Positions 35,553 to 43,010 of a DNA stretch of 64,000 nt are shown here, one piece after another. The notes under the pieces were generated by a model that made no database searches, had not been told where the DNA came from, and was given only the letters and a program-made list of their open reading frames with translations. Numbering within the stretch: position 1 is the first letter of the stretch; every line of letters starts with the position of its first letter. The DNA lies in the NCBI GenBank assembly GCA_947494145.1, contig CANLTZ010000003.1, forward strand, positions 372,001 to 436,000, given 5' to 3'. Both the position numbers and the translations under genes were made by a program. The stretch comes from an uncultured Jannaschia sp. Its GTDB lineage: Bacteria; Pseudomonadota; Alphaproteobacteria; Rhodobacterales; Rhodobacteraceae.

Positions 35553-36422
35553 ATGACCGATTACCCCCATGTCGAAGGCTTCTTCGACCCAGGCACCAAC
35601 ACGATCAGCTACTTGGTCTCGGACGGGACAACCTGCGCCATCATCGACCCGGTGTTGGATTTCGACATGGCGGCGGGCCGCACCTCCACCGCGTCGGCCG
35701 ACCGCGTGATCGCAGCCATCCGCGACCGGGGCCTGGTGCTGGACTGGCTTCTGGAAACCCATGTCCATGCCGACCACCTGTCTGCGGCCCCCTACATCCA
35801 GGAGGCCTTGGGCGGACGCATCGGCATCGGCGCCGAGATTGTCACGGTGCAGGACACGTTCGGCAAGATCTTCAACGAAGGCACGCGTTTCCAACGCGAT
35901 GGCAGTCAATTCGATGCGCTGTTCCGCGAAGGCGACCGGTTTGAGATCGGCACCCTGCCTGTGCGGGTGCTGCACACGCCCGGCCACACGCCCGCCTGCC
36001 TAACCTACGTGGTGGGCGGTGAAAATCAGCGACTCAGCGCTTTCGTGGGTGACACGATGTTCATGCCCGATTTCGGCACGGCGCGTTGCGACTTTCCCGG
36101 CGGGTCGGCCGAGGCTTTGTGGGCGTCGATGCAGAAGATCCTCTCGCTACCCGATGACACGCGCATCTTCGTGGGCCACGACTACAAGGCCCCGGGTCGG
36201 GAAAACTTCGCCTGGGAAACCACTGTGGCCGCAGAAAAGCGCAACAAGCACTTGCTGGATGGGCGCGACGCCTTTCTGAAGATGCGCCAGGAACGGGACG
36301 CGACCTTGGGCGCGCCCAAGCTCATCCTGCCCTCGCTTCAGGTGAATATGCGCGGCGGGCGGATGCCTGAACCGGATGCACAGGGCAATGTCATGCTCAA
36401 GGTGCCGATCAACAAGATTTGA
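35553..36422 (+). CDS. persulfide dioxygenase-like MBL-fold protein (Blh/ETHE1 type)
   Basis: A 289-residue metallo-beta-lactamase-fold protein. The metal motif THVHADHLSAAPYI is at residues 69-82 (His70, His72, Asp74, His75), with HTPGHTPACLTY, GDTMFMPDFGTARCDFPGGSA and FVGHDY following; the last two are hallmarks of the ETHE1/Blh group, which oxidises glutathione persulfide to sulfite with a single iron. It heads a seven-gene operon with YeeE-type sulfur transporters and a sulfurtransferase, as in BigR-regulated sulfide-detoxification operons. No BigR gene is in the window. The ATG at 35553 was chosen because the longer frame overlaps prpE. Confidence 0.85.
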   Translation: MTDYPHVEGFFDPGTNTISYLVSDGTTCAIIDPVLDFDMAAGRTSTASADRVIAAIRDRGLVLDWLLETHVHADHLSAAPYIQEALGGRIGIGAEIVTVQDTFGKIFNEGTRFQRDGSQFDALFREGDRFEIGTLPVRVLHTPGHTPACLTYVVGGENQRLSAFVGDTMFMPDFGTARCDFPGGSAEALWASMQKILSLPDDTRIFVGHDYKAPGRENFAWETTVAAEKRNKHLLDGRDAFLKMRQERDATLGAPKLILPSLQVNMRGGRMPEPDAQGNVMLKVPINKI

Positions 36423-36446
36423 CCGCCCGCAGACAGGAGAAGGCAA

Positions 36447-36869
36447 GTGGAAGGTATCATCTGGGACGGCACCGCTATCCTTCGCGCGCTGATCGGTGGG
36501 CTGATGATCGGCGGGGCCGCGGCGCTTCTGCTGCTGGTCAATGGCCGCATCATGGGGGCGTCAGGCATTCTGGGCGGGCTGTTGGACGGCTCGGGCGACG
36601 CGCGCCGCGAACGGCTGGCCTTTCTGGCAGGATTGGTCGGGGCGCCGCTTCTGATCATTGCGGCCACGGGGCCCAACCCCACCAATATCGATGCGTCCTG
36701 GCCCACCCTTGTGATTGCCGGTCTGCTGGTGGGCATCGGCACGCGGCTGGGCGCGGGCTGCACGTCGGGCCATGGCATCTGCGGCCTGTCGCGTCTGTCA
36801 CCACGCGCGCTTGCGGCCACCGGCACTTTCATCGCCGCAGGTATCCTGACCGTGCGGGCCTTCGGATGA
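36447..36869 (+). CDS. YeeE/YedE family sulfur transporter, half 1
   Basis: A 140-residue inner-membrane protein with about four helices and the motif GAGCTSGHGICGLSR near residue 102, whose Cys is thought to take part in sulfur-species transfer in YeeE/YedE proteins. Its partner is the next gene; together they make one functional unit (called PmpA and PmpB in Xylella-type operons). Start at GTG 36447 after AGGAGAAGG. The neighbouring persulfide dioxygenase suggests import or export of thiosulfate- or persulfide-like sulfur. Confidence 0.85.
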   Translation: MEGIIWDGTAILRALIGGLMIGGAAALLLLVNGRIMGASGILGGLLDGSGDARRERLAFLAGLVGAPLLIIAATGPNPTNIDASWPTLVIAGLLVGIGTRLGAGCTSGHGICGLSRLSPRALAATGTFIAAGILTVRAFG

Positions 36870-37285
36870 GGCCCCTCATCGCTTGCCTGTCAGGCGCGCT
36901 TTTCGGGGCGGGGCTGCTGGTTTCCGGCATGACCGACACCGCCAAGGTGCGTGGCTTCCTGGCCCTGCTGGGCCCTGGCCCCTGGGACCCCACGCTGATC
37001 TTTGTGATGGTCAGCGGCATCCTTCCGATGTTTCTGGCTTGGGCGCGCAATGGACGCCAGACACCTGTCTATGCGGCGACCTGGCCTGAACGGGTCACCG
37101 GCATCGACGGCCCGCTCATGGCAGGGGCGGTTCTGTTCGGCCTGGGCTGGGGCCTTGTGGGCCTGTGCCCCGGACCGGCATTGGCGGCGTTCGCTTGGGG
37201 CGGGCCCGAGGTCTTGGTCTTTACGGCCTCCATGGCGGCGGGCATGGTCGCCCTGCCCCATATCCGCAAAGCGAGACCCGCCTGA
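36866..37285 (+). CDS. YeeE/YedE-like sulfur transporter, half 2 (DUF6691)
   Basis: A 139-residue membrane protein with four helices. LVSGMTDTAKVRGFLALLGPGPWDPTLIFVM and the C-terminal GLVGLCPGPALAAFAWG are the conserved signatures, with the Cys in the second one. It is the companion of the preceding gene, with its ATG overlapping that gene stop, and its own stop overlaps the start of the sulfurtransferase. Confidence 0.85.
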   Translation: MRPLIACLSGALFGAGLLVSGMTDTAKVRGFLALLGPGPWDPTLIFVMVSGILPMFLAWARNGRQTPVYAATWPERVTGIDGPLMAGAVLFGLGWGLVGLCPGPALAAFAWGGPEVLVFTASMAAGMVALPHIRKARPA

Positions 37286-37713
37286 TGGACCTGCGCCCCC
37301 TGGACCACACCACCTCCGTCGCACCCCAGCTTGAGCCCGAGGACATGGCCGCGCTGGCGCAAGACGGCGTCACCACCATCATCTGCAACCGCCCCGACGC
37401 AGAAATCCCGCCCAGCCATCAGGCGGCCGCCATGCAGGCGGCCGCCGAAGCCGCGGGAATGGCCTTCACCTTCAACCCCATCGCCATGCCCAATCTGACG
37501 ATGGATGCGGTCGAAGAACAGGCCGATGCCATTGCAGGCGCCGAAGGCCGCGTGGTGGCCTATTGCGCGTCTGGCACCCGCTCGGCGGTGCTGTGGGCAC
37601 TGTCCATGGCGGGCAAGATGCCGGCAGATGACATCCTCGCGTCGACGGCCCGGGCGGGCTATCAGCTTGGCGGGCTCAAATCCCAGATCGAAGCTCTGGA
37701 GGCACAGCAATGA
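37285..37713 (+). CDS. TIGR01244 family sulfurtransferase
   Basis: A 142-residue protein of the DUF442 / phosphatase-like rhodanese group. The catalytic loop is YCASGTRSA with Cys94; the N-terminus (VAPQLEPEDMAALAQDGVTTIICNRPD) is typical. In other bacteria this domain is fused to or beside Blh-type persulfide dioxygenases and moves sulfane sulfur between glutathione persulfide and thiosulfate. Here it is a separate gene whose stop overlaps the first hydratase gene by 4 bp, tying sulfur handling to the hydratase downstream. Confidence 0.85.
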   Translation: MDLRPLDHTTSVAPQLEPEDMAALAQDGVTTIICNRPDAEIPPSHQAAAMQAAAEAAGMAFTFNPIAMPNLTMDAVEEQADAIAGAEGRVVAYCASGTRSAVLWALSMAGKMPADDILASTARAGYQLGGLKSQIEALEAQQ

Positions 37714-38045
37714 CCGATGGCAGACGATGGCACGACATGGGGGGCGATGCCGCAGGCCCCGTCCCGGGGGATGAGCATGACTTCGCGCTCTGGGAAAAGC
37801 GGGTGGATGCGTTGATGATCCTGGCGTCTGGCGCGGGACATTTCACCGTCGATGGGCTGCGCCGCGCACTGGAAGACATGGGCGAAAAAGCCTTTGAGGA
37901 GATGACGTATTACGAGCGCTGGATCGCCTCCATCAATCAGAACCTGATCGAGGCAGGCATCTATTCCATCGAGGAATTGGGCGCCAAGATGGAGGAGGTC
38001 AGCGCCCGCGGCGACACCTATGGAGAGGCCGCCGATGCAAGCTGA
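37710..38045 (+). CDS. nitrile hydratase / thiocyanate hydrolase beta subunit, N-terminal half
   Basis: A 111-residue protein resembling the N-terminal domain of nitrile hydratase beta subunits and the separate beta subunit of thiocyanate hydrolase: WHDMGGDAAGPVP, a WEKRVDALM helix, and MTYYERWIASINQNLIEAGIYSIEELGAKM. Canonical NHase beta is about 210-230 residues in one chain; here the C-terminal half is the next gene, overlapping by 11 bp. A nitrile hydratase accessory protein is an alternative, since it shares this fold, but the HDMGG opening favours beta. Confidence 0.8.
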   Translation: MTDGRRWHDMGGDAAGPVPGDEHDFALWEKRVDALMILASGAGHFTVDGLRRALEDMGEKAFEEMTYYERWIASINQNLIEAGIYSIEELGAKMEEVSARGDTYGEAADAS

Positions 38046-38319
38046 TGCTGACTTCGCGCCTGGCGCCCGCGTCCGCGTCCGCGCCCTGATGCCGCCGGGC
38101 CATATCCGCACCCCCGCCTATCTGCGCGGCCATGTCGGTGAGGTGGAGCGCGTGCTTGGCCCCTTCGGCAACCCCGAAAAACTGGCCTACATGCTGCCCG
38201 CCGACAAGCAACGCCTTTACCGCGTGCGCTTTCGCCTAGCGGATCTCTGGCCCGACGCAGATGCCCCCACCGACACGATCGATGCCGAAATCTACGCCCA
38301 TTGGCTGGAGCCCGCCTGA
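38035..38319 (+). CDS. nitrile hydratase / thiocyanate hydrolase beta subunit, C-terminal half
   Basis: A 94-residue SH3-like barrel: FAPGARVRVRALMPPGHIRTPAYLRGHVGEVERVLGPFGNPE, then YRVRFRLADLWPDADAPTDTIDAEIYAHWLEPA. This matches the C-terminal domain of NHase beta, or the alpha subunit of thiocyanate hydrolase. The ATG at 38035 has GGAGAGG upstream; an alternative ATG at 38020 would add five residues. The stop overlaps the start of the metal subunit gene. Confidence 0.82.
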   Translation: MQADADFAPGARVRVRALMPPGHIRTPAYLRGHVGEVERVLGPFGNPEKLAYMLPADKQRLYRVRFRLADLWPDADAPTDTIDAEIYAHWLEPA

Positions 38320-38972
38320 TGCCCCATGATCACCACGACCATTCCCACGAAGGCATGTCGCCTTCCGGCCATCCCTACCGCGCCGACCAGGACGGCCCAC
38401 TGAGCTATTGGCAGAATATGGAAATTGCCGTGCGCGAATTGCTCATCGAGAAGGGCGTGGTCACACCCGAACAGGTGGCCGCCCAAATCGAGGCCATGGA
38501 TGCCCGCACACCCGCCAACGGTGCCGCCGTCGTGGCCCGCGCCTGGACCGACCCCGCCTTCCGCGCGCGGCTGTTGGAAGACGGATCGGCCGCCAGCCGC
38601 GAAATGGGCTTCGATGTGGGGCCCATGAAGCTGATCGCCGTGGAAAACACCGAGGACGTCCATAACGTGATCGTCTGCACGCTGTGTTCCTGCTACCCGC
38701 GCAACCTGCTGGGCCTGCCGCCTGATTGGTACAAATCCCGCGCTTACCGCAGCCGCACCGTGCGGGAGCCGCGCAAGGTGCTGTCGGAATTCGGCCTGGA
38801 CCTGCCCGACGACGTCACTGTCCGCGTCCACGACTCGACCGCAGACATGCGCTACATCGTCGTGCCCGCGCGCCCGGAAGGCACCGAAGGCATGGACGAA
38901 GCCACATTGGCGACGCTTGTCACACGTGACAGCATGATTGGCACGGGTGTCGCCCGGCTGCCCAATTCTTAA
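38319..38972 (+). CDS. cobalt-type nitrile hydratase alpha / thiocyanate hydrolase gamma subunit
   Basis: A 217-residue catalytic subunit. The metal site VCTLCSCYPR has Cys120, Cys123 and Cys125; Thr after the first Cys marks the cobalt class (iron enzymes usually have Ser). The N-terminus is His-rich (MPHDHHDHSHEGM). LSYWQNMEIAVRELLIEKGVVTPEQV and VRVHDSTADMRYIVVPARP are typical of the family. With beta split into two genes, the complex has three subunits like thiocyanate hydrolase or the ToyJKL nitrile hydratase. The sulfur genes just upstream favour thiocyanate or carbonyl sulfide chemistry, but a nitrile substrate is not excluded. Confidence 0.87.
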   Translation: MPHDHHDHSHEGMSPSGHPYRADQDGPLSYWQNMEIAVRELLIEKGVVTPEQVAAQIEAMDARTPANGAAVVARAWTDPAFRARLLEDGSAASREMGFDVGPMKLIAVENTEDVHNVIVCTLCSCYPRNLLGLPPDWYKSRAYRSRTVREPRKVLSEFGLDLPDDVTVRVHDSTADMRYIVVPARPEGTEGMDEATLATLVTRDSMIGTGVARLPNS

Positions 38973-39010
38973 CTTAAGAATTGGGTGGAAAGTCTTAAGT
39001 TAAGACTTTC
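38961..39010. repeat. pair of perfect palindromes with core CTTAA-S-TTAAG
   Basis: Positions 38961-38985 form a 12-bp perfect inverted repeat with one central base (CTTAA-C-TTAAG core), and 38988-39010 an 11-bp one with the core CTTAA-G-TTAAG. The flanking bases differ, each being self-complementary, so the two hairpins were conserved or formed independently. The first includes the stop codon of the hydratase gene; the second ends 7 bp before the end of the convergent permease gene. Possible roles are paired terminators or binding sites. Confidence 0.7.
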
Positions 39011-39017
39011 TGACCGC

Positions 39018-39947
39018 TCACCGCCCCCGGATCCGCGGGTCCAGCGCGTCGCGCAAGCCGTCGCCCACATAATTGATCGACAGCACCACCAGCGAAATCG
39101 CCAAGCCCGGCCAGAAGGCGCGGCCCGGATATTGCTGAAGATACGGCACGCCATCGTTCAAAAGCCGTCCCCAGGTGGGAAAGTCGGGCGGGAAGCCCAG
39201 GCCCAGGAAGGACAAGGCGCTTTCGGTGATGATGGCCGTGGCGATACCCAGCGTGGCCGAAACCATGATGGGCGACATCACGTTGGGCAGCACGTGACGC
39301 GTGATGATCTTGGCGGGCGTCGTCCCCGTGGCGCGGGCGGCCAGCACGAATTCCCGTTCTTTCAGCGCCAGCACGTCGCCGCGCACGATGCGCGCCGTCT
39401 GCATCCAGGACGTCACACCAATGGCCGATACGATCAGGATGAAGATCCCTGTCTCGATCCCGAAGGCGGCAGTCAAAGGCTCCCGGAACAAAAGCACCAT
39501 CACCAGCAGAAGCGGCAGAAGCGGCAGCGCCAGGAACAGGTCGGTCAGGCGCATCAGCACCCCGTCCAGCCGACGGAAATAACCTGCCAGCACGCCGATC
39601 AACGTCCCCAGAAGCAAGCTCAGCCCCATGGCGGTCAGGCCGACGGCCAGGCTGATGCGCCCACCCTCGATCATACGGGCGAAGATATCGCGGCCCAGTT
39701 GGTCGGTGCCCAGGGGCGCCGATAGCGACATGGGCGCGTTGCGTTCGCGGATATTCGTTTTGGTCGGGTCCACATCCCAGATGAGCGGCCCGAACACCAC
39801 GAGCGCCACGATAGCCAGGAAGAACGCTGCGCCCACCATGGCGCCCTTGTGGCTGCGGAACTGGTCCCAGACATCCCACCATTGGCTGCGAGGCGCTTGG
39901 CTGGGCGGGCTCGCGCCCGCATTGGTCGGCACGGGGGTGTCAGTCAT
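39018..39947 (-). CDS. peptide/oligopeptide ABC transporter permease (DppC-like)
   Basis: A 309-residue inner-membrane permease. A cytoplasmic N-terminus (PSQAPRSQWWDVWDQFRSHKGAMVG) precedes six membrane helices; APLGTDQLGRDIFARMIEGGRISL and the EAA loop EFVLAARATGTTPAKIITRHVLPNV are typical of DppC/OppC. The end DALDPRIRGR is characteristic. Its start overlaps the DppB-like gene by 8 bp. It works with the binding protein at 41079 and the double ATPase at 43011. Confidence 0.92.
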   Translation of the reverse strand: MTDTPVPTNAGASPPSQAPRSQWWDVWDQFRSHKGAMVGAAFFLAIVALVVFGPLIWDVDPTKTNIRERNAPMSLSAPLGTDQLGRDIFARMIEGGRISLAVGLTAMGLSLLLGTLIGVLAGYFRRLDGVLMRLTDLFLALPLLPLLLVMVLLFREPLTAAFGIETGIFILIVSAIGVTSWMQTARIVRGDVLALKEREFVLAARATGTTPAKIITRHVLPNVMSPIMVSATLGIATAIITESALSFLGLGFPPDFPTWGRLLNDGVPYLQQYPGRAFWPGLAISLVVLSINYVGDGLRDALDPRIRGR

Positions 39948-40947
39948 AGCGGATCCTTGGGTCCAGGATGCCGTAGAGAACATCCGCCAGTAGGTTGAAC
40001 AGCACGATCAGCACCGCGAAGATGAAGGTCAGGGTCTGCACCATGGGCAGGTCATTGGCCTGAATGGCCGTGATCAGAAGCTGTCCGATCCCGTTCACCT
40101 TGAAGACCTGCTCGGTGATGATGGCGCCGCCGAAGATGGAGGGCACGCCCAGCGCGATCACGGTGACCACCGGGATCATCGAGTTGCGGAGTACATGGAC
40201 CAGTACGACCGCGCGTTCCTTCAGGCCCTTGGCGCGGGCGGTGCGCACATAGTCCTGTTGCAGATTGTCCAGCATCGACGCCCGCATGAAGCGGCTCAGC
40301 TGGGACGTGATCTGAAGCGCCAACACCATGACCGGCAGGAACATCTGCCGCACTTGAAAGAGGAACGCATCCCAGGAATTCACCACGTGGGTGGTGTCAT
40401 AGATCGACGGGAACCATTTGAGCTGGACCGCGAAGATGATGATAACCAGAACGCCCGAAAAGAAAGGCGGCACCGAAAAGCCCACCATGGTCACGAAGGT
40501 ACCCGCCTGGTCGAAGACCGAATATTGCTTGTAGGCCGAATAAATGCCCACCGGCACCGCGATCAGGATGGCCACAACATAGGCCGTGCCCACCACCCAC
40601 AGCGTCTGGGGGATACGTTCGGCGATGGCGATGAAGACCGGCGCGCGGTTCTGCCAGGAGATGATGCGCAACTTGCCTTCCGCGAAGGACGTGCCGAAGA
40701 GCGCATCGAAGACGTTGAGCGGCTCGATCCAGAAGAACTGGATGATCCATTTCCAGAAACGGATATGCATCGGCTCGCCCAGGCCCAGCGCGATGCGCAT
40801 CTGTTCCTTCACCTCGGCGGGCACCGTCAGAGGCACGTTGGCCATAGGGTCGCCGGGCGCCAGTTCCAGCAGCAGAAAGATCACCAGCGCAATGAAAAGC
40901 AGCGTGGGGATCGCGAAGAGAAGGCGTCTGATCGTGAAGGTCAGCAT
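39940..40947 (-). CDS. peptide/oligopeptide ABC transporter permease (DppB-like)
   Basis: A 335-residue permease with an N-terminal helix (IRRLLFAIPTLLFIALVIFLLLELAPGDP), a large periplasmic loop and the EAA loop DYVRTARAKGLKERAVVLVHVLRNSMIPV. The GAIITEQVFKVNGIGQLLI and GILDPRIRYD ends are typical of DppB/OppB. The loop between the first two helices contains a Phe/Trp-rich stretch (IRFWKWIIQFFWIEPLNVFDALFG) seen in a subset of the family. Separated from the binding protein gene by two strong hairpins. Confidence 0.92.
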   Translation of the reverse strand: MLTFTIRRLLFAIPTLLFIALVIFLLLELAPGDPMANVPLTVPAEVKEQMRIALGLGEPMHIRFWKWIIQFFWIEPLNVFDALFGTSFAEGKLRIISWQNRAPVFIAIAERIPQTLWVVGTAYVVAILIAVPVGIYSAYKQYSVFDQAGTFVTMVGFSVPPFFSGVLVIIIFAVQLKWFPSIYDTTHVVNSWDAFLFQVRQMFLPVMVLALQITSQLSRFMRASMLDNLQQDYVRTARAKGLKERAVVLVHVLRNSMIPVVTVIALGVPSIFGGAIITEQVFKVNGIGQLLITAIQANDLPMVQTLTFIFAVLIVLFNLLADVLYGILDPRIRYD

Positions 40948-41002
40948 CGCGACATGTCCGATATAGGATGGGGTTTGGCCCCACCTCTCCCTGGTTGGAT
41001 CA

Positions 41003-41070
41003 GGGGGCGGCGCACGCGGCGCCCCCCAGGGTCACATTGGGCGTGCCAGCCCGCCTTGGCGGGCCGGCAC
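41003..41070 (-). terminator. two intercistronic hairpins after the binding-protein gene
   Basis: GGGGGCG...CGCCCCC (41003-41026) and a 13-bp stem GTGCCAGCCCGCC-TT-GGCGGGCCGGCAC (41043-41070) with one mismatch, both in the 131-bp gap between the binding protein and first permease. Without a T-run on the minus strand they probably act as partial terminator or mRNA stabiliser, so that the binding protein is made in excess over the permeases, as is usual. Confidence 0.6.
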
Positions 41071-41078
41071 GGACCCGA

Positions 41079-42797
41079 TCAGGACCCGTCGATCCGATAC
41101 CAGTCAGCGATGTTCCAAAGCTCGCTGTCCCAAACGTTCAGCTTGATGCCGCCCAGGCTGTTGGCATGGGCCGACAGGCGACCGCGGTGCACCAGCGGGA
41201 TCATGCCGCCATTCTGGACGATCATGTCATTGAGTTCCTTCGCGATCCGCGTGCGTTCTTCGAACTGGGCGGTCTGCGACAGCTCATTCCAGAGCGCGTC
41301 GTATTCCTCCATGCAGAAGCGCGAGATGTTTTCACCCTGCCACTGCGAGGATGGCTGGGGCGCCTTGTCGCACAGACCGTTGGCCAGATAGGCCTGCGGG
41401 TCGGTGCCGTTGAAGGTGTTGGCGTACATCTCAACGTCGGCATAGAACTTCTGGAACGTGTCGGGCGAGCCCGCATCACCGCCGAAGAAGACCGAGGCGT
41501 TGACGTTGCGAAGTTCGACCGCGAAGCCGATTTCTTCCCACCATTCCTTGATCAGCGCCTGGAAGTCCTGACGCACCGCGTTGGTCGACGTTTGATAGAG
41601 CATCCGAAGCTCGACCCCGTCCTTTTCGCGCACACCGTCGCCATTGCTGTCGACCCAGCCCGCTTCTTCCAGCATGGCCTTGGCGCCGTCCAAGTCCTGC
41701 GTGTCACAGGTGATGGAGGTGGAGTTGAAAGCCTCGGGCGCGGGCACCCAATTGCAGGTCACGCGACCGGCTTGGCCATAGCCGATTTCCACCAGAAGCG
41801 GACGGTCGATGGCCATGGACAGCGCGTTGTAAACCGCCGGGTCGCTCAGGAACGGGTGGGGCCGGATGACAGACCGCTCATCGGGGCCGAGCGCCGGGTC
41901 GGGGTTGGTATTGTTGAGCATGATGCGCTCAACCAGCGGACCAAAGCCCACCACGGGTGTGCCGAGGCCGCCTTCTTCCATCTGGGCGATGACCTCGGGG
42001 GCCAGTTGCAGGTTCCAGGCATAGTCGAATTCACCGGTCTGCATCACGGCGCGGCCCGCCGCATCGGCGTCGCCGCCGCCCTTGAAGTTCACGGTGGCGA
42101 AGGCGGGCTTGCCCGGCTCGCGGTAATTCTCGTTCGCGGCGTAGGAAATCACGTCATTGGTGCGGAATTCCGTGACCACGAAGGGGCCCGTGCCGATGGG
42201 GCCGAAATTCTGCTCGGTACAGGTGGACGCCGCTGCGCCAACGCACTGTTCGAACTGGGCTTTCTGGAGGATCGGGCTCTCACCGCCGGTGAAGGCCGTG
42301 TAGGGGTATGGCTTGGGTGCGGAGAAGTTGACGACCACGGTATGGGCATCGGGCGTCTCAACGCTTTCGACGCCTTCAAACTTGGTGATCTGGGCGCAGC
42401 CGCCTTCGGGGTGGGTGCAGTATTCCCAGGTGAATTTCACGTCCTCAGAGGTGAAGGGCGTACCATCCGACCAGACGATGTCGTTGCGCAGCTTCCACGT
42501 GATCTGGGTCAGGTCTTCGGCCACGCCGCCATTTTCGACCGTCGGGATCTCGGTGGCGAGCCAGGGCGTGATTGTTCCGGTCTCATCGAAGCGGGCCAGC
42601 GGTTCCAGGATGAGCGAGGCGGATTCCACGTCTTTCGTGCCACCCGACAGGAATGGGTTCAGCGTCGAGGGTGCCTGCCAGTAGATGATGCTGACCTCAC
42701 CGTCGCGGCCACGCTCGCCCTCATGGCCATCGGCAAATGCCATTTGCGCCAGAAGCGCGCCCGCCACACTGCACATTAGTGCCGTTCTCGTTCGCAT
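41079..42797 (-). CDS. peptide ABC transporter substrate-binding protein
   Basis: A 572-residue periplasmic protein with a Sec signal (MRTRTALMCSVAGALLAQMAFA) and the SBP family 5 layout, including IIYWQAPSTLNPFLSGGTKD, WKLRNDIVWSDGTPFTSEDVKFTWEY and a C-terminal lobe ending SELWNIADWYRID. Family 5 proteins bind di- and oligopeptides, opines or sugars; the neighbouring N-acyl and peptide hydrolases suggest peptides or N-acylated amino acids. GGGAGAGATC precedes the ATG. It is divergent from the ATPase gene across 213 bp containing a TGATCC-GGATCA palindrome. Confidence 0.92.
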   Translation of the reverse strand: MRTRTALMCSVAGALLAQMAFADGHEGERGRDGEVSIIYWQAPSTLNPFLSGGTKDVESASLILEPLARFDETGTITPWLATEIPTVENGGVAEDLTQITWKLRNDIVWSDGTPFTSEDVKFTWEYCTHPEGGCAQITKFEGVESVETPDAHTVVVNFSAPKPYPYTAFTGGESPILQKAQFEQCVGAAASTCTEQNFGPIGTGPFVVTEFRTNDVISYAANENYREPGKPAFATVNFKGGGDADAAGRAVMQTGEFDYAWNLQLAPEVIAQMEEGGLGTPVVGFGPLVERIMLNNTNPDPALGPDERSVIRPHPFLSDPAVYNALSMAIDRPLLVEIGYGQAGRVTCNWVPAPEAFNSTSITCDTQDLDGAKAMLEEAGWVDSNGDGVREKDGVELRMLYQTSTNAVRQDFQALIKEWWEEIGFAVELRNVNASVFFGGDAGSPDTFQKFYADVEMYANTFNGTDPQAYLANGLCDKAPQPSSQWQGENISRFCMEEYDALWNELSQTAQFEERTRIAKELNDMIVQNGGMIPLVHRGRLSAHANSLGGIKLNVWDSELWNIADWYRIDGS

Positions 42798-42851
42798 GTG
42801 ATCTCTCCCTATCGGATCGTTCTTAAGTCTTTTTCGCGAGCCCGGCTTTTC

Positions 42852-42863
42852 TGATCCGGATCA
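42852..42863. promoter_or_regulatory. 12-bp palindrome in a divergent promoter region
   Basis: TGATCCGGATCA, perfect, 55 bp upstream of the binding-protein start and 148 bp from the ATPase start. Its central position could let one regulator control both arms of the transporter, but 12 bp can arise by chance. Confidence 0.3.
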
Positions 42864-43010
42864 CGCGCTAACCATGCAAACCGCAGAAAGCTGGGATTGC
42901 AAGCATGCTTTGACGCGTCGCCTGACGGTCTGGCTTTACACTTGTCGAAACCTCCTGTTCCCTATGCAAAGCGCCCACCACCCGGGCACCACCACCATTT
43001 CGGAGCCCGC

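Noticed and set aside
40968-42779. 603-codon frame opposite the peptide-binding protein
   Set aside because: Shadow of a GC-rich gene; the real gene has a signal peptide and family motifs.
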